A stretch of DNA of 64,000 nt, taken from Micrasema longulum (lineage: Eukaryota > Arthropoda > Insecta > Trichoptera > Brachycentridae). Positions 41,416-53,400 of the stretch are shown here, piece after piece. The DNA is taken from assembly GCA_022494885.1 (NCBI GenBank), contig JAGVSM010003972.1, positions 1 through 64,000 of the forward strand. Reading direction: 5' to 3'. Each line of letters opens with the position of its first letter. Within the stretch, counting starts at the first letter, position 1. The notes beneath the pieces were generated by a model, which was given only the letters and a program-made list of their open reading frames with translations, searched no databases and was not told the DNA's origin. The position numbers were made by a program, and so were the translations under genes.

Positions 41416-43934
41416 TATTTATAAAAAAAATATCCTTCTTGTCTTTGTATTGTATAGTGTTTAAATTGTCGTGGATAATATTAATATTACTTACCTTGCA
41501 ATGCAGTTTAATAATCTTTCAGATTCTTTTCTTCCTAACTTAATAAGCCACTCACTGGATTATAATGTCAACATATAGTACCTATATTTTAACACCAGAT
41601 TTACATATCACACTTTTTAAATAATAACGGAAAAAACATTTTAAAGTTACGAACAAATGAATATATCAATTGCCTAAACGACTAAGTAATTTGACAAACC
41701 TTCTAATTACCCAATGTCAAAAGTTTGCATAAAAAAGGCATTGTCGATTGAAGGAGTTGTAAAGTAGATCTACTCGTATTATCGATTTCTTCATATAAAA
41801 TAACATTAGAGACCAATAAATTTCAACAGTGCACAGTCGGTTCGCAGCAATGCCAAATAATTTTATGGGGACGCCATAATTTTCTCATGTACCAGAAAAG
41901 TTCAATTACCACCCAAGGACAATTTTCATAAAATATTATGAAAAATTCGCATTTCACATTTGAGCTAGTAATTTATGTGGTATCCGTGATGAAATACGCG
42001 GTCTCAGGGCCATGAAGATTTATCGGAAACTTTAGTACTGAAACTGGAAGGGAGCTTTCGTTATAATAGATATATGGCGAAAGAGAAGTCACTCGACTTG
42101 ACCTAATTCCGCACTCGAACATGTAGCGAAGCTTTTCAGAGAGAACGAACAGATTTTTTTTGCGAAATGAAAGTAAGGAAGATATCTGAAAGATTAATGA
42201 ACGTTTCATGAGACGAATAATGGTCGAGTAAAGATAATAAGTCGCCAAGGTATGAACAAGAAGAGGGGATAGGAGTGTATACTTGAACGACGTTTGAGTA
42301 ATAATATTGTATTGCGAGTTGTGAGTAAATCCGTGCCCTTTATATTATAGGTGCTGATTGTGCTGATTGTGCTCATTGTGTTGATGCTGCTGATGGAGGT
42401 ATTCGAAAAAGGCGAGAATGTTAAATGTCTTGACGATTATTACAGCCAATTGTGTTTTCATAAAATTTTGGAATATTCATTGAGTTACTAGTATTTTTAT
42501 TAGATTTTTTATTTTAAAAAGCAATGGATTTTGTAGTGCAAAAAAACACACCCCTAGCTACCTCGATTTTCAATTGGTTTAGAGCAGTCATTGGAAAACA
42601 ATATCAATATAAGCAAAATAACATATCATCGGGTCAATGCAAAAGTCGCAAATGTGGAAAAACATCGTTTTGAGATATTGAGGTTTGAAGTTAAGAAAAA
42701 ATGGTGTCATAAATCTATTTATATTGTTACTAAACTAGCTTTATCTTAATAAATATCTTTAAAAAACTATTGTTTTAAGATGACTTATTGAAAACTAAAA
42801 TTATTATTTAACATTTCGCTGATTTTGATTTTTATCACATTGATGATTTTGGCGTTGCAAGATTTGTTGGAAACGAATTATGTATTTGTAGTTTTTTTTA
42901 AGGTTTTTTTTTAACATTTAAATTTTTTTATAAACATTAAAACCATTGAATAAGTATATAAATTATAATTAAATAAAAAAAAAATCATTTTGACATTATT
43001 TTCTGTACTAAAAAAGGATTCTTTACTAAATATTTTGAAAAAAAACGTGTTCCAGATAAAATTAAGTCAGAGGAACTGGAATCGCCAATTTACCATTTTA
43101 GCGTAGTAAATAAGGCAAAAAAGTAAAAATGTATTCAATGCCAAAGTCTCTAAAAAAGAAATATTCGTCAATTTGGCATCGCGCAGATAGTCAGACGGTT
43201 GAAATGTTTGGTGGTCAGATCTCGGCCCTGTTACACAATTTCAAATTTGCTGTTTTGTTTCGTGTATGCTCTCTGTTTACATTGAACTTTCGTGGTCTAT
43301 TTAACCCAAAACTGGCAAAAATACAGATTCGCGTCTTTGGCACTAGCCCAACGATACCATATATTATATATATACGAAAATACAAAACGTGAAAACCGTA
43401 AATTAGTTAAGTTTATGATAAAAACAGATAAATCTCATCAATAACGCGAGGAATAATTAAGTTTATACTGTCGAATACATTTGGGTCGATAGTTTTGGGT
43501 TCTAGTGCTCTGTGCATCCACTACAGTGTTGTATTCCCGCACTGCAGAGGGGAGTTAGGGTGCATTTTATTCGGCGTAGAACCATTATACAGTAGCATCA
43601 ATAGGGTGACATTCAGGGGGCACTTTGCCACCGGGGACATTTTACTTAACTGGGCACGTTTTACGGTTCCGTTGTAAGTTTCCCTTAACCGTGTTTAACG
43701 AGACTAGATTAAAAATGTTTCTCCACCACATTTTCTCGGGTACTGCAATTAGAACAACGCACAGCGGCGACGAGGTGCCTACAAGAAAGTGAGACGGTTC
43801 ATGGTAACAAATATAAAATGTTCATCACGGCCAAAATTCGAATCTACACATTATTATAATGTTTATTTATAAAGAGAACACGGCTTAATGAATTTTTTAG
43901 ATTTTTGAGATATTAACTCTTTTCCCGTGTTAAA
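41416..43934. other. Long stretch with no gene recognised
   Basis: Frames at 41973-42248 (minus, 91 codons), 43129-43392 (plus, 87 codons) and 43495-43677 (plus, 60 codons) lack recognisable motifs. A short GTGCTGATT tandem lies near 42352-42380. Confidence 0.4.
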
Positions 43935-44320
43935 AATTAACGTATTTTAACAATGTTTGAGTATGTCCAAATGCTTGCAGACTGGCTGGATTGTTGCTGG
44001 ATGTTGAATTACTACCTGGTAAGAGAAAAAGTATTAAATTGGAAAATTGTTATCAGACGTTGCCTAGTAGGTGATTCGGTTCAGCCGGATTAATCTCACC
44101 CACGTGATAAAGGTTTCAGCTCTTTTACTTCACAAAAGTCAACAGATGGAAGAGTTAAGGAAATGTGGATGTTCAAGCATGGGCAGAATGGTGAATGTTA
44201 CACGGTGTGTGTTACAAAGTGGCCACTTGAACCAACCAATGACAGGTCATAATCCCTGTAAATGCCTAGACTTGGATATACCCTTCTCGAAAATGTTTTC
44301 CCTTTCTGTTGAAATAATTT
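43935..44320 (+). repeat. Family A, near full module
   Basis: A TIR-like end, GTCCAAATGCTTGCAGACTG, is followed by GACGTTGCCTAGTAGGTGAT, CCCACGTGATAAAGGTTTCA and GGCAGAATGGTGAATGTTAC. It is the closest relative of 228-545. Confidence 0.8.
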
Positions 44321-44876
44321 TAACGTATTTAATTTATTAGTTTAAACACTTATTTTGTTATTAGCCATAAATATATAGACACTTGATGAATAGTTAAGCT
44401 TTTTAGCGAGCCTTTTAGCTAATAAATCATTCATATTATATGCTGTGAGTACCGCGTAGCAGTGTTGTCATAGGCGCTCACAGCCGTATTTAAGAGTGCC
44501 TAAGAGAATGAGCTGATGTCGGATATTCCTCCTGAATGAGTTAAATCAAATGAAATATTTCTAACCAACAAAATATGGCTCCCTGTCGCATAAAAGGCTG
44601 GCAAAAAAAGTCAAAATAGGACGACTGCTGCAACTAGCTCAATTTTGTGAGTTCAAAAAAGTTTTTTTAAAAATACAAAATAGACTGTTCTTTTAAGTGT
44701 TTGTATGTAAAAAAAATTAATATTGCGTTGATTGAAAACCTATTTTATTAAATACATGAATCCAGAGACACACAAATAAGGTTTTTCTTTTTTTTTTTGT
44801 TCAACTGTGGAATTCGTTAATGTTTATAATTATAAATATAATTCTAAATTCCTTGAGGTAATTTATATTATTATTA

Positions 44877-44935
44877 TGGATAACTTATAAAGCGCCATTT
44901 TTGTAATATAATACCTCAAAGGCGTTTTACAAAGT
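44877..44935 (-). repeat. Family F leader
   Basis: ATGGATAACTTATAAAGCGC, CATTTTTGTAAT and CTCAAAGGCGTTTTACA match the leader at 10630-10690. No CTTGCAGCTAC units follow. Confidence 0.5.
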
Positions 44936-45299
44936 GATTATATAAAGATATAAATTTAATTTTAACTTTTTAATTTAAGGAAAATAATGTAATATATATG
45001 AAATATTACAAAATAATGTAATACAAATAATAAACTTTATGAGGTCAAAAGACCTTAGCAAAATATAAACACTAGCGCAGAAACACAATTTAACTGTACG
45101 GATTTAACTGTATGTGAGAACATGTAAAAAAAAGTATAGGTAAAGATATATAGAAATTAAATTGCAAAATAAAATTTAAAATAAAAATTACCGTAGGTAC
45201 ATGAATAGAGCAAGGAGAGATTTTTAGGAAAAATGTTTGTAAGTAGTAATAAATTTATACGAGTTTTATTTTATTTTTTTTTTTTTTTTATCTCTCTCT

Positions 45300-45946
45300 G
45301 AATCAATTATACGATACGCTATAACTTCGTGGGGGTTATCAATTGAAACTAATATTAATTTTATTCAAACTTTGCAAAATTCTATGATCAAATTGCTACT
45401 ACATAAAGATGTATGCCGCCAGAGACACAATATTTCATTATCATTGATGTATAAATCTGTAAATAAATTATCTGTTAAGGCTCTACTTTGGTACAAATTA
45501 ATTTGTCAGCATGCGTCGCACTCGTCGCACGAGTATAAACACAAGTTGGTACATAATTACAGCACCAGGTTTACTAGTATGGAAGGGCTAGCTGTTCCTA
45601 GATATTGCAATAAATATGACAAAAGGACACTGCAATACGGTATACATAAAATATTTAATATGTTACCAAACAATATTAAAAATACTGAGTTAAATACAGG
45701 AGTGAGACGTTTGCTCAAATTATGGTTATTAGAAAAAAGTTTTTTGTTTTATTGATAGTTTTTAATTTCTCATAATGTAGTATGTAATGTTTTTCAAGTA
45801 AAATTATTGTTAATGTAGGTTAAGTGTAAATAATCGATGAAATTTATAAGAACCTGCTGACGAGTTGTATGTATGCAACTCACCAGGACTTAAATTTAAG
45901 ACTATTTTGTAAATATTTTTGAAAATTAATAAAATAAATAAAAAAA
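45300..45946 (+). pseudogene. LINE RT C-terminus with 3' UTR
   Basis: The frame reads RYAITSWGLSIETNINFIQT, then LQNSMIKLLLHKDVCRQRHN, SVKALLWYKLICQHA and GIHKIFNMLPNNIKNTELNT, to a TAG at about 45753. The YAI..WG....IN.IQ..QN..IK.LL block is the post-RT region of Jockey/CR1-type LINEs. The 127-codon part from 45372 is uninterrupted. The UTR has a hairpin GAGTTGTATGTATGCAACTC (45862-45881), before a tail of AATAAAATAAATAAAA. Confidence 0.75.
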
Positions 45947-46979
45947 TATCTGTACATTAGAGGATAAAACACGGGAGTCCACTTTTTGCCGTTTTGAACT
46001 TTGAAATGCGGAAATTATCGCATAAGCAATTTTAAACGCGAGTAAAGCACCCCAGTCTGCTTTCTTTATATAAATGTTTTTTTAAGTTGAAATAAAAATC
46101 TATTTATTAATTTTAATGCAAAACAAAAATCAGTAGTCCCAGATACGCTATTTTAATATGTACTATTATTATCAAAATGATAGTTACTTTTTAATTTAAA
46201 GTTCTTTATGTAGTAAAATAAACTTATTTGGTTCAAATGTTATGATGTTATGGAAGTCGCGTTATAAAAAAAAAACTTGTTTACTGAATATTTCGTTCAA
46301 TGTCACTTCCGTGGTTTATCTCTTAAGGTACATATATTTCTGTTCAAGTGAAATGTATTCTTAGTACTAACATTATATTTCTCCAATAATTACAATTAAA
46401 TTTTTATATTTAGTTATTTATTTCTAATTAAGTAGTTTAGTTTTCTTAGTAGCTGTCTTTCAATATTTATATAAACCTATTTAAACTTTCAAACACAAAA
46501 AAATCTCCATCTTAGAAAAGGCTGAGCCATTTATGACGGAGACTGACCTAATCACAGGACACTCCATGTACACGTTAAAAAGTAATGTAAATTTCCTCGT
46601 AATAAAATATGTACAGTGGTCTCTCGGTAATTCGGCAGATATCTGACCAGAGCACTGCCGGATTACTGAAATCACTAATAATGACGCATTTAAACGGCAG
46701 AAGCAATGTTTGTTGAACACATATATGTATTTAATATTGTATTATAAACTGCATTAGTACATACACGCAATTGAAAAGTACAACAAGCAGTCACTTGTCT
46801 CCAATTCACGCTCAGAACTACCGAACTACCCGCTCGGTAGCTGCCTGTATAAAAACGCCAAATTACTGGCAGGGCCGGAGAAGTGAAGTTAAATGTATTT
46901 AATATTATGAACAGACTTTATTGAAATAAAACCGATTTTATTTATTAATTGACTAATTACATTTATTAATAAATATATT
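45947..46979. other. Unassigned; possible pogo-like end at 46614
   Basis: ACAGTGGTCTCTCGGTAATT followed by CGGCAG resembles pogo/Tigger TIRs, and CTGCCGGATTACTGA lies 40 bases inside in inverse form. No far end was identified. Confidence 0.25.
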
Positions 46980-47058
46980 ACAACCGAGACGGAGAACATT
47001 TTAGAAAAGAGATTATAAAAGTCTAGGCATTTACAGGGCTTCATTGTCATTCTCAACA
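46980..47058 (-). repeat. Family A fragment, inverted
   Basis: AGTCTAGGCATTTACAGGGC and AGAACATTTTAGAAAAG are the inverse of the module's 3' part. Confidence 0.65.
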
Positions 47059-47078
47059 ACAACAACAACAACAAACCA

Positions 47079-47283
47079 TCACGCCGTTTCCTTGTAGGGG
47101 TAAGCAGAGAGAATAGAACGCCGCAACACTCTATCTTGGCATACAGACCTCGCTTCCTCTACATTCATACATCTTCTCATGCACGCACGCCGATTATTCC
47201 TACTTTTGACATGTCCATCTTCAAGTATTTGATGGACTTGATCGTGCCATGTCTTTCTCGGTCTGCATCCATCAAAATTTAAG
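47079..47283 (-). pseudogene. LINE RT C-terminus, family G copy 2
   Basis: A clean minus-strand frame of about 66 codons: FDGCRPRKTWHDQVHQILED, then GHVKSRNNRRACMRRCMNVE, EARSVCQDRVLRRSILSAYP and YKETA with TGA at 47079-47081. The (CAA)n run at 47056-47073 beyond the stop is its simple-repeat tail. The best-preserved of the three family G tails. Confidence 0.8.
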
Positions 47284-47528
47284 GTTTTTAATTAACGTGA
47301 TGTGCAAACGATACTCGCAAATTTTCTTTTTAAAATATACAGATATTAAATGTTGTGAGTTAAATATTAAGGCTGTCGAACGGCAAAAGTTATAAAAAAA
47401 AAAACTTACGTATAAGAAACACTATTGCCAGAAAAATAAAGCAATTAAACGTGCGAGAAGTTCAATGGACACGCTACATGAAAATTTGGTTGATTTGACT
47501 TATCTATTAATTTATCTTTTTTGTTTAG

Positions 47529-47713
47529 GTGCCACATCATTCTGGGTCGACCACCAGAGCAGTCCCCTTTACAAAGTGGCGCTCCTGAACATCCCCAAGG
47601 CCAGGCCGGGCGGGGGGCAGAGCCCCTAGGGCCGGGGGTCGATGAACCCCACCGGGGATGAGACTTGCCATGCTTCCATCACCATTATTTTTATATTCTC
47701 GTCAGATAATAAA
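47529..47713 (+). CDS. Candidate terminal exon with poly(A) signal, unknown protein
   Basis: An acceptor with a long pyrimidine tract (TTATCTTTTTTGTTTAG) opens a GC-rich exon. After two split-codon bases the frame reads ATSFWVDHQSSPLYKVALLN, then IPKARPGGGQSP and TAG at 47627-47629. AATAAA follows at 47708-47713, as expected of a last exon. Codon third positions are mostly G or C, unlike flanking DNA. A second frame (CHIILGRPPEQSPLQSG...) is also open for 46 codons. I do not recognise the protein. The needed donor phase (one base left over) does not match the exon ending at 9449. Confidence 0.45.
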
Positions 47714-47934
47714 ACTCGAAACGACGGAGAGAAGAGGACACTGTAAAAACTTGATTAATAATTAATATCTTTATTTTCTGCCGGGATCTAAAAGTTAACT
47801 AATGTACAATATAAAATTATTATTAATAACCATTGTTACTTACTTACTTAATTATAGCAGCAACGATTAAAATCAACAGTACGATAATTATTTAATTAAC
47901 TATAGTGTGACTTATGCCGCATTAGCAAGTTACG

Positions 47935-48050
47935 TGAAAAAACAAAAACGCAACTTGTCAAACTTGAACTCCTGAAAAATGACCAATTCTGAAATCAGCA
48001 CGTTTGTCTTCTAGACCATCGAGATACTGCTTTTCATGAATTAAATGTCA
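47935..48050 (+). repeat. Interspersed repeat, family I
   Basis: CGCAACTTGTCAAACTTGAA, CTGAAAAATGACC and GACCATCGAGATA correspond to 4480-4610. Confidence 0.5.
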
Positions 48051-48254
48051 ATGTTTAAACAACTATATTTATGTTCATTATTTTTTAATTGTTCAATAAA
48101 AATTAATCACGATTTTTAGTGTTACATTGTAAAATTGGTTCTGCACTTTTTAGCCATGATACTAGAATAAAAATTATTATAATCCGTATTATACAATATA
48201 TTATATAAATGACATAGTTGGTCCAACATATTAAAAAGAAAAAAAAAAGAAAAT

Positions 48255-48425
48255 ATTTGCGTTCTTATGATTTACCCAAATATTTAATTTTGAGGGCCAT
48301 TTTCAACGAGTTGTAAATAACTCACTATTAGAAAATGGAATCGAGTTGGGGTAGAGTGGGATTCGAACCACGGACCTTCGGTCCGTGAGTCCGAGACACT
48401 AGCCACAGGACCACAACCCGATTAT
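48255..48425 (-). repeat. tRNA-derived SINE, family T
   Basis: Minus strand: head CCTGTGGCTAGTGTCTCGGA ... GGTTCGAATCCC, then GAGTTATTTACAACTCGTTG and TATTTGGGTAAATCATAAGA. Very similar to 20690-20885. A second, inverted tail copy lies at 48465-48525, so the SINE ends pair as an inverted repeat. Confidence 0.75.
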
Positions 48426-48464
48426 TTTCTTATTTAAATTGTTAAAAAATTAAATTAAATTGTT

Positions 48465-48525
48465 GCCCTTAAAATTAAATATTTGGGTAAATTATAAGAA
48501 CGCAAATATTTCTTTTTATTATTAA
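48465..48525 (+). repeat. SINE family T tail, inverted relative to its neighbour
   Basis: AAATATTTGGGTAAATTATA and AGAACGCAAATATTTC mirror 48258-48300 across the SINE head. Confidence 0.65.
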
Positions 48526-48659
48526 AAAAAAGAAATACTAAAAACATGTTGTCACACTCGGAAATCGAACCTTTAAAGTAAGTTACTGTATCATAGTGGA
48601 ATCATAGTGGAAGGACTCGTAGTTACGAAGCACAAAAAATAAAGTTTAATAGTTGCACA

Positions 48660-49081
48660 ATATCCATAAAAAGCTAATTGAATCTGTGCAACGCAAATTT
48701 CTTAGAACAATTACCTATCGAAACAATTTAATCAATACTTTAGATAATTACTTTGATAGACTGGAATATTTTCATATTTTTAGCTCGGAATTCAGGAAAA
48801 CTTTAGCTTCATTAATAGTTTTATATTAAATTTTATCCGGTAAGATGGACGCTCAAGATATTTTATCTCAAATTTTATCGAAAATTACAAAATCAACTCG
48901 GGATCCTTTTCACCGATGCCAAGAATGCTTAGGCTTTACTATGAAGCGTCCAAAGACAGTTCGGTTGATCTATTTCTACAGCAATGAGAGTTATTTAAAA
49001 GAGAAATTATTAACTCACTTTTCGAAAGATGAAACTTACCGACAGGGCAATAATGTCTTGTCTCTTGTCACTCTGATATAA
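48660..49081 (+). pseudogene. LINE RT C-terminus, Jockey/CR1-like
   Basis: One frame reads HKKLIESVQRKFLRTITYRN, then NYFDRLEYFHIFSSEFRKTL, ASLIVLY, a TAA, ILSGKMDAQDILSQI and STRDPFHRCQECLGF. The IESVQRKFLR block and the spacing to ILSGK.D...LL match the LINE at 11665-12180 (IESVQHRLLRK). The internal stop shows decay. The end at 49081 runs into an AT-rich UTR. Confidence 0.7.
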
Positions 49082-49539
49082 TAATTATTATACCTTTGTA
49101 TATATATACTTGTGTTTGGATCATACTTTTTATATGTTAATGTAATTAACATTAAATACTTGTTTATATACCAATCCATAAGGGTTTATTACCTGTCGAT
49201 TGGTAAAAATAATTGAAAAATAAATAAAAAAAACTGGCAGTGTTTTAGTTTGATGACAAACGCTTATGTTAAATATGACACAACATAACTGCAAACTTTG
49301 AACTACATTCTGTACTACAATACAATTTTCAACAAAGGAGACAGTAAAATGATTTAAATGCTTACAAAATGATCCATTCACTTATTTATGGCGAAATCAT
49401 AAAGTAACGCATTACAAATATTTAAGTGAATTATTTAATATTTACAAATAATACGTGTGGACAAAAAAGGTTTTTTGAATTAGGCAATCTGTTCTAAAAT
49501 GCATGATTCATATCACAAAAAATAAAGTTCTGCCTAGAC
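49082..49539. other. Probable LINE 3' UTR, then nothing recognised
   Basis: CATAAGGGTTTATTACCTG near 49178 resembles the UTR words of the LINE at 30560-30640. The rest is AT-rich. Confidence 0.3.
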
Positions 49540-49980
49540 TACCATATATATTCTTTTCAAAAATGTTTTCCCTCTCTGTTACAATGATTTAATATGTCAA
49601 TAACGCCATGGGGAGTGAAATCCAGACTGTTTACAAACATTTGGACATATTCAAAACATTGTTGATTAAACTAACAACTGGTATAAGAAGAATTAGTATA
49701 AACATTGAAAAAATGTTTTCAGGCGTTGCCTACAGAGGAAAATAAACCAGCCAGATGAATCTCACCCACATTAAAAAAAAAACGGCACTTTTACTTCACA
49801 AAAGTCAAACGATGGTAGAGTTGGGGAAACGTGGATGTTTAAACATAGGCAGAATGTTGAATGTTTCACGGTGTGTAAAGTGGCCACTTAAACCAGCCAA
49901 TGACAGGTCATAAGCCCTGTAAACGCCTAGACTTCTGTATCTCGTCTCAAAAATGATTTCCCTCTATGTTGCAATAAATT
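49540..49980 (+). repeat. Family A, a fragment followed by a near full module
   Basis: A 3' fragment (TCAAAAATGTTTTCCCTCTC, 49556-49576) precedes a TIR-like start, TCCAGACTGTTTACAAACAT (49620), and the module to 49980, which includes GGCGTTGCC, GGCAGAATGTTGAATGTT and CCAATGACAGGTCATAAGCC. The two pieces look like tandem or nested copies. Confidence 0.75.
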
Positions 49981-50039
49981 AAGAATTTAATACCGGGTTT
50001 AAACTCGCGGTGATTAGTTCCATTAAGTAGCTGCACTAG

Positions 50040-50125
50040 TGCACTGTAGTAGCTGCATTGCAGTAGTGCAATATTACAAAAAGTCTTGCAGCTACAAAGC
50101 ACACCAAGAAGTGGAATTCCAGCAA
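50040..50125 (-). repeat. Family F single unit
   Basis: AAGTCTTGCAGCTACAAAGC and AAGTGGAATTCCAGCAAC match the unit repeated at 10700-11000. Confidence 0.55.
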
Positions 50126-51208
50126 CAACAAAATGATTTTAAAAAGTTTAAAATAATAAAAAATAATGATAAATAAATACATCGAGCGAAGAGCTAGTAA
50201 GTTTGGAAAGTTAAGTGTACATGCAACAGCACAAAAAGTAAACGATAAAAAACTAAACAAATATACTTTTCCTTTACATATTATTGGGTACAGAGTATTA
50301 AACATGGTAATTCTGTAATTTTATATTTTTATTTGGATAAATTTTGCACGTTTAAAATATTCAATACGATACGAAAGTATTCAGTGTTTTTTTTTGTTTA
50401 AACGAAATTTCCGAATACGTGCGTGGAGCGGATGTAGGGGAAACAGTGATGGAAGTATTTTCGAAAACAAAAAATGTGGAAATAATTTAAATTCGACCTC
50501 CAACGCCATGAAATAATTATTAAACTACATTCCGGGATTTAGGGCGTCGGTGAAGTATTGCGAAGCACGGAATAAAAAAAATGTATCGATCTGACACCGT
50601 GGAGCAGGCTTGCGCCCCTCTACTCACCTACTGGGTATTCCAAAACTAAACTTGAAAAAAATTGTAAAAAACATAAAAACAATAGGAGAATATCAGAACA
50701 ATATTATACCTTGAATTGACTTAGAAATAGTGATAGAAGAATAATATCCGATATGTTTTTTTTTGTATAAAGTTTTAATACTCTTTTTTATGTTCCTGAT
50801 TCGGTCAAATGTATCTATTTTAATGTGCCTAATAGGCCAACGAGGTATATTTATTTTAGATATGTTAATATATCTAAGCGAAGTTCGCACATTAATTCTC
50901 TGTTCCCGAAAATTCACTCTCTCGGGAACAAACACACTGATAACCAAAAAATAGATGTATTTGCTGTATCTTTATCAAACTTCAGGAACCAAAATATATG
51001 TTTCGAATAATATTTAAATTTCTAGTACATATTTTCATTTTTATGTAAGTATATATACGAGTACATGTATATATACTTACATATTTTTTAATTGTTTATA
51101 ACCTCTGTATACGTAAAAGCCCTTTGGGCGTTAAGAAACAAATATCATATACAACATTTTTAAACGAGACAAGTAGAGTCGAGACTAAAAATAAAGAAAG
51201 TGACAGAA
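50126..51208. other. AT-rich, nothing recognised
   Basis: Overlapping frames at 50693-50954 on both strands lack motifs. A small inverted pair, GTAAGTATATATAC / GTATATATACTTAC, lies at 51043-51081. Confidence 0.4.
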
Positions 51209-51254
51209 ATTATACAATAAACTACCAGACAAAACTAAACAAAAGACAGATAAA
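51209..51254 (+). pseudogene. LINE C-terminus fragment
   Basis: QKLYNKLPDKTKQKTDKT matches the peptide at 30632-30769. It is cut by the MITE fragment that follows. Confidence 0.55.
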
Positions 51255-51327
51255 ACAGTTTTTCTCGTGTATTTTGTTTGTAAATACACGAGATAATACG
51301 GCCGCGAGAGCGTTTGGAATAACAGCC
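51255..51327. mobile_element. Truncated copy of the CWG MITE
   Basis: CAGTTTTTCTCGTGTATTTT, the inner hairpin CTCGTGTATTT / AAATACACGAG, and the right arm GGCCGCGAGAGCGTTTGGAA ... CAGCC are kept. The left arm is missing. CTG at 51328-51330 adjoins the right end. Confidence 0.75.
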
Positions 51328-51424
51328 CTGGTAGGATTTCGAAACAAATATGAAGAGTGTGTAGACTAAAACATCGTAATAACATTTTATTTAAATTAGG
51401 ATAAAATGTAAATTATTAAAATTT

Positions 51425-51540
51425 TTATTGGTAAATAACTGTAAATACACATACTGACTTTTCTAAGTCTACCGGTTTCGAGACGTACCCATTTTTGTTA
51501 GGGCACTAATTACACCAACACGCAATTCTCATCATACTGC
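51425..51540 (-). mobile_element. Decayed single arm of family D with hammerhead remnant
   Basis: TGACTTTTCTAAGTCTACCG and GTTTCGAGACGTACCC match the family D arm. The CUGACGA box and half of stem II are lost (CATTTTTGTTAGGGCA). Confidence 0.5.
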
Positions 51541-51636
51541 CGTCATGAGCAAAAAGGCAGCTATTAGACAAAAATCATCAAATCAATTAAATATGAGGTA
51601 ATATTCTACGAGAAATTTCCAACTATTTGATATACA

Positions 51637-51795
51637 GCAATGTCGTCGTCATCGTCGTTCCCTTTCAGCACATAATGGTGCATAGGGCACTGAATTGGTA
51701 CACCAAACGATCATTTTTGCTACATAAAGGGAAGATAATCAGTTTTACACTTTAGGTGGCCAGTCCAGTGGACTATGAAATATTTCAATGTCAAT
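51637..51795 (-). repeat. SINE family S body
   Basis: CGTCGTCATCGTCGTTCCCT, TGGTGCATAGGGCACTGAAT, CAGTTTTACACTTTAGGTGG and ACTATGAAATATTT are the inverse of 35990-36160. Confidence 0.7.
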
Positions 51796-52956
51796 GCGCA
51801 GTAAAAAAGATGTTTGATCACAAAGTCATAATGAATAAAATAAAATTTAAATATTAATGATAAATATTTATTCCGAACCCTTAACTAATAATACGCAAGT
51901 AAGAATATTATTTATTAAAGCTTGAAGCACAAAAAAATATTTAATTCAGCGGGTAAATTTAGACTCAATAATTTCGTCGAAATTTCAAGCTCAATTTTTT
52001 TCAATTTAAAAATAAAATGAGGTAATTTTAGTCATTTTGAAATCTAAGATAAGGAAAAATAACTTACGTTTTTTTTCAGATTTAGGCGAAAAATTCTTAT
52101 TTTAAAGGTGTGAACCTAAATGCTTGGAAATCATGAAAAAAATATTTAAGCATTTCAGTTTCGGAACACCGTATGCTCGAGTGAGAGTTCTGCTATATAC
52201 CAGTCCTATAGGAGGGGAGGGTTGCAGTGGGTGTTGAGAAGGGTCGGTCGGGGATGGAGGGGGGGAGTGCGGCGCGTGCAATGTCATGTGCACGGAAACT
52301 CCATCCACTCCTGCACCGGGCACGACAAAATGGCATCGATGCACCACTGGTGCAAGTAATTCGACGAAAGGGTGCTTGGATACTGACATTAAAAACATGC
52401 GAGAATTTAGATCGATAGTTTTGTATCCCTGAACTTTGACGGTCATGGTAATAAATGTATTTTAAAAACTAAATAAGAAAATTGAAGAAGTAGTTTTATG
52501 AAAAAGCAGTATTATAAAACAATTTGATAAAATTTATGACGATAGTGAATTTATCATAAAATTTCATGAGTAATTTATGGTTTTGGATATCTTAATTATT
52601 ATATTTATTAATGTATTTCAGCGAGCTATGGTGGCCTTAGCAGTCATGAGAGTTAATAAATTATAAAAAAAATTATCAATAAATAAATAACTATTAAAAA
52701 TTATTAATAAATAAGAAAAATTGAAATAGCCTTTTTTTTTAATAAAAAAATTGTGTTTACATTTTGAGAATGAGCAGCTTAAAATTGAAAAAAGTCAGGT
52801 TAAATATAAAAATAAAAAAAAACGGTTTTTCTGAAAAGTTTAGACTGACTAAATAATGGGGTTTCTCAAATGACCGATTCAATTATGTAGTTTCGACTAT
52901 ATTCTTCAGGCTTGAAAGGAAAATAAACCATTTGTGTTATTTCTACTATAATACTA
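51796..52956. other. Unassigned; GC-rich patch at 52195-52420
   Basis: A 114-codon minus frame (52102-52446) contains CHFVVPGAGVDGVSVHMTLH then a proline-serine-rich stretch, and plus-strand frames are open too. The patch may be a promoter or exon, but no splice pair is convincing and the long frame may just reflect local G+C. Confidence 0.3.
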
Positions 52957-53400
52957 GCACTACGCCATTTCCCCATAGGGGTAGGTAGGCAGAGAAGATG
53001 GATCGCCATATACATCTATCCTGTCATACATGTCCTTCGGTTGTGTCTGCTTTTGACGTGACCAGACATGATTTTGGTTTATCTGATCATGCCACGTCTT
53101 GGTCGTCCGTGTCCTATGTTACCATTTATTCTCGCCGTATACATATGTTTTATCATTCTTTCGTCATCCATTTGTACTACATGACCAAACCATCTTAGCG
53201 ACCATTTCTTTATCTTATAGATTATGACTGTCTTGGAGTTGCGCTCTCGTCTGATTTATCATTCGTAACCCTGTCATGCATTGATTTCGTAGAGATTTCG
53301 TAGTAGAGATCGTATTTCGACCGCGTTTAATCTGCTTTCATGCTTCTTCTGTCAGTTTCACTTCCATACACGAGTGTCGGGACTACGACTCCGTTGTGCA
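52957..53400 (-). pseudogene. LINE RT thumb and C-terminus, family G copy 3
   Basis: The longest copy of the family. Minus-strand pieces in order are LHNGVVVPTLVYGSETDRRS, RWFGHVVQMDDERMIKHMYT, ARINGNIGHGRPRRGMIR and, after a stop, SGHVKSRHNRRTCMT. VVxPTLVYGSE and RWFGHVxRMxDxR are well-known blocks downstream of the RT core in insect RTE-like LINEs. Frameshifts and a 50-base deletion near the end (relative to 47079-47283) make it non-functional. Confidence 0.8.

Noticed and set aside
41095..41543. 109-codon and 63-codon overlapping frames
   Set aside because: Driven by poly-T and by the CATA microsatellite (YTHIHTCIYTHTY), so not genes.
46614..46870. Complete pogo element
   Set aside because: Only one TIR-like end is visible; the GGCAGGGCCGGAG near 46870 does not pair with it.
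52102..52446. 114-codon minus-strand open frame
   Set aside because: Crosses a GC-rich patch where stops are rare; proline/serine-rich centre and AT-type ends without motifs.
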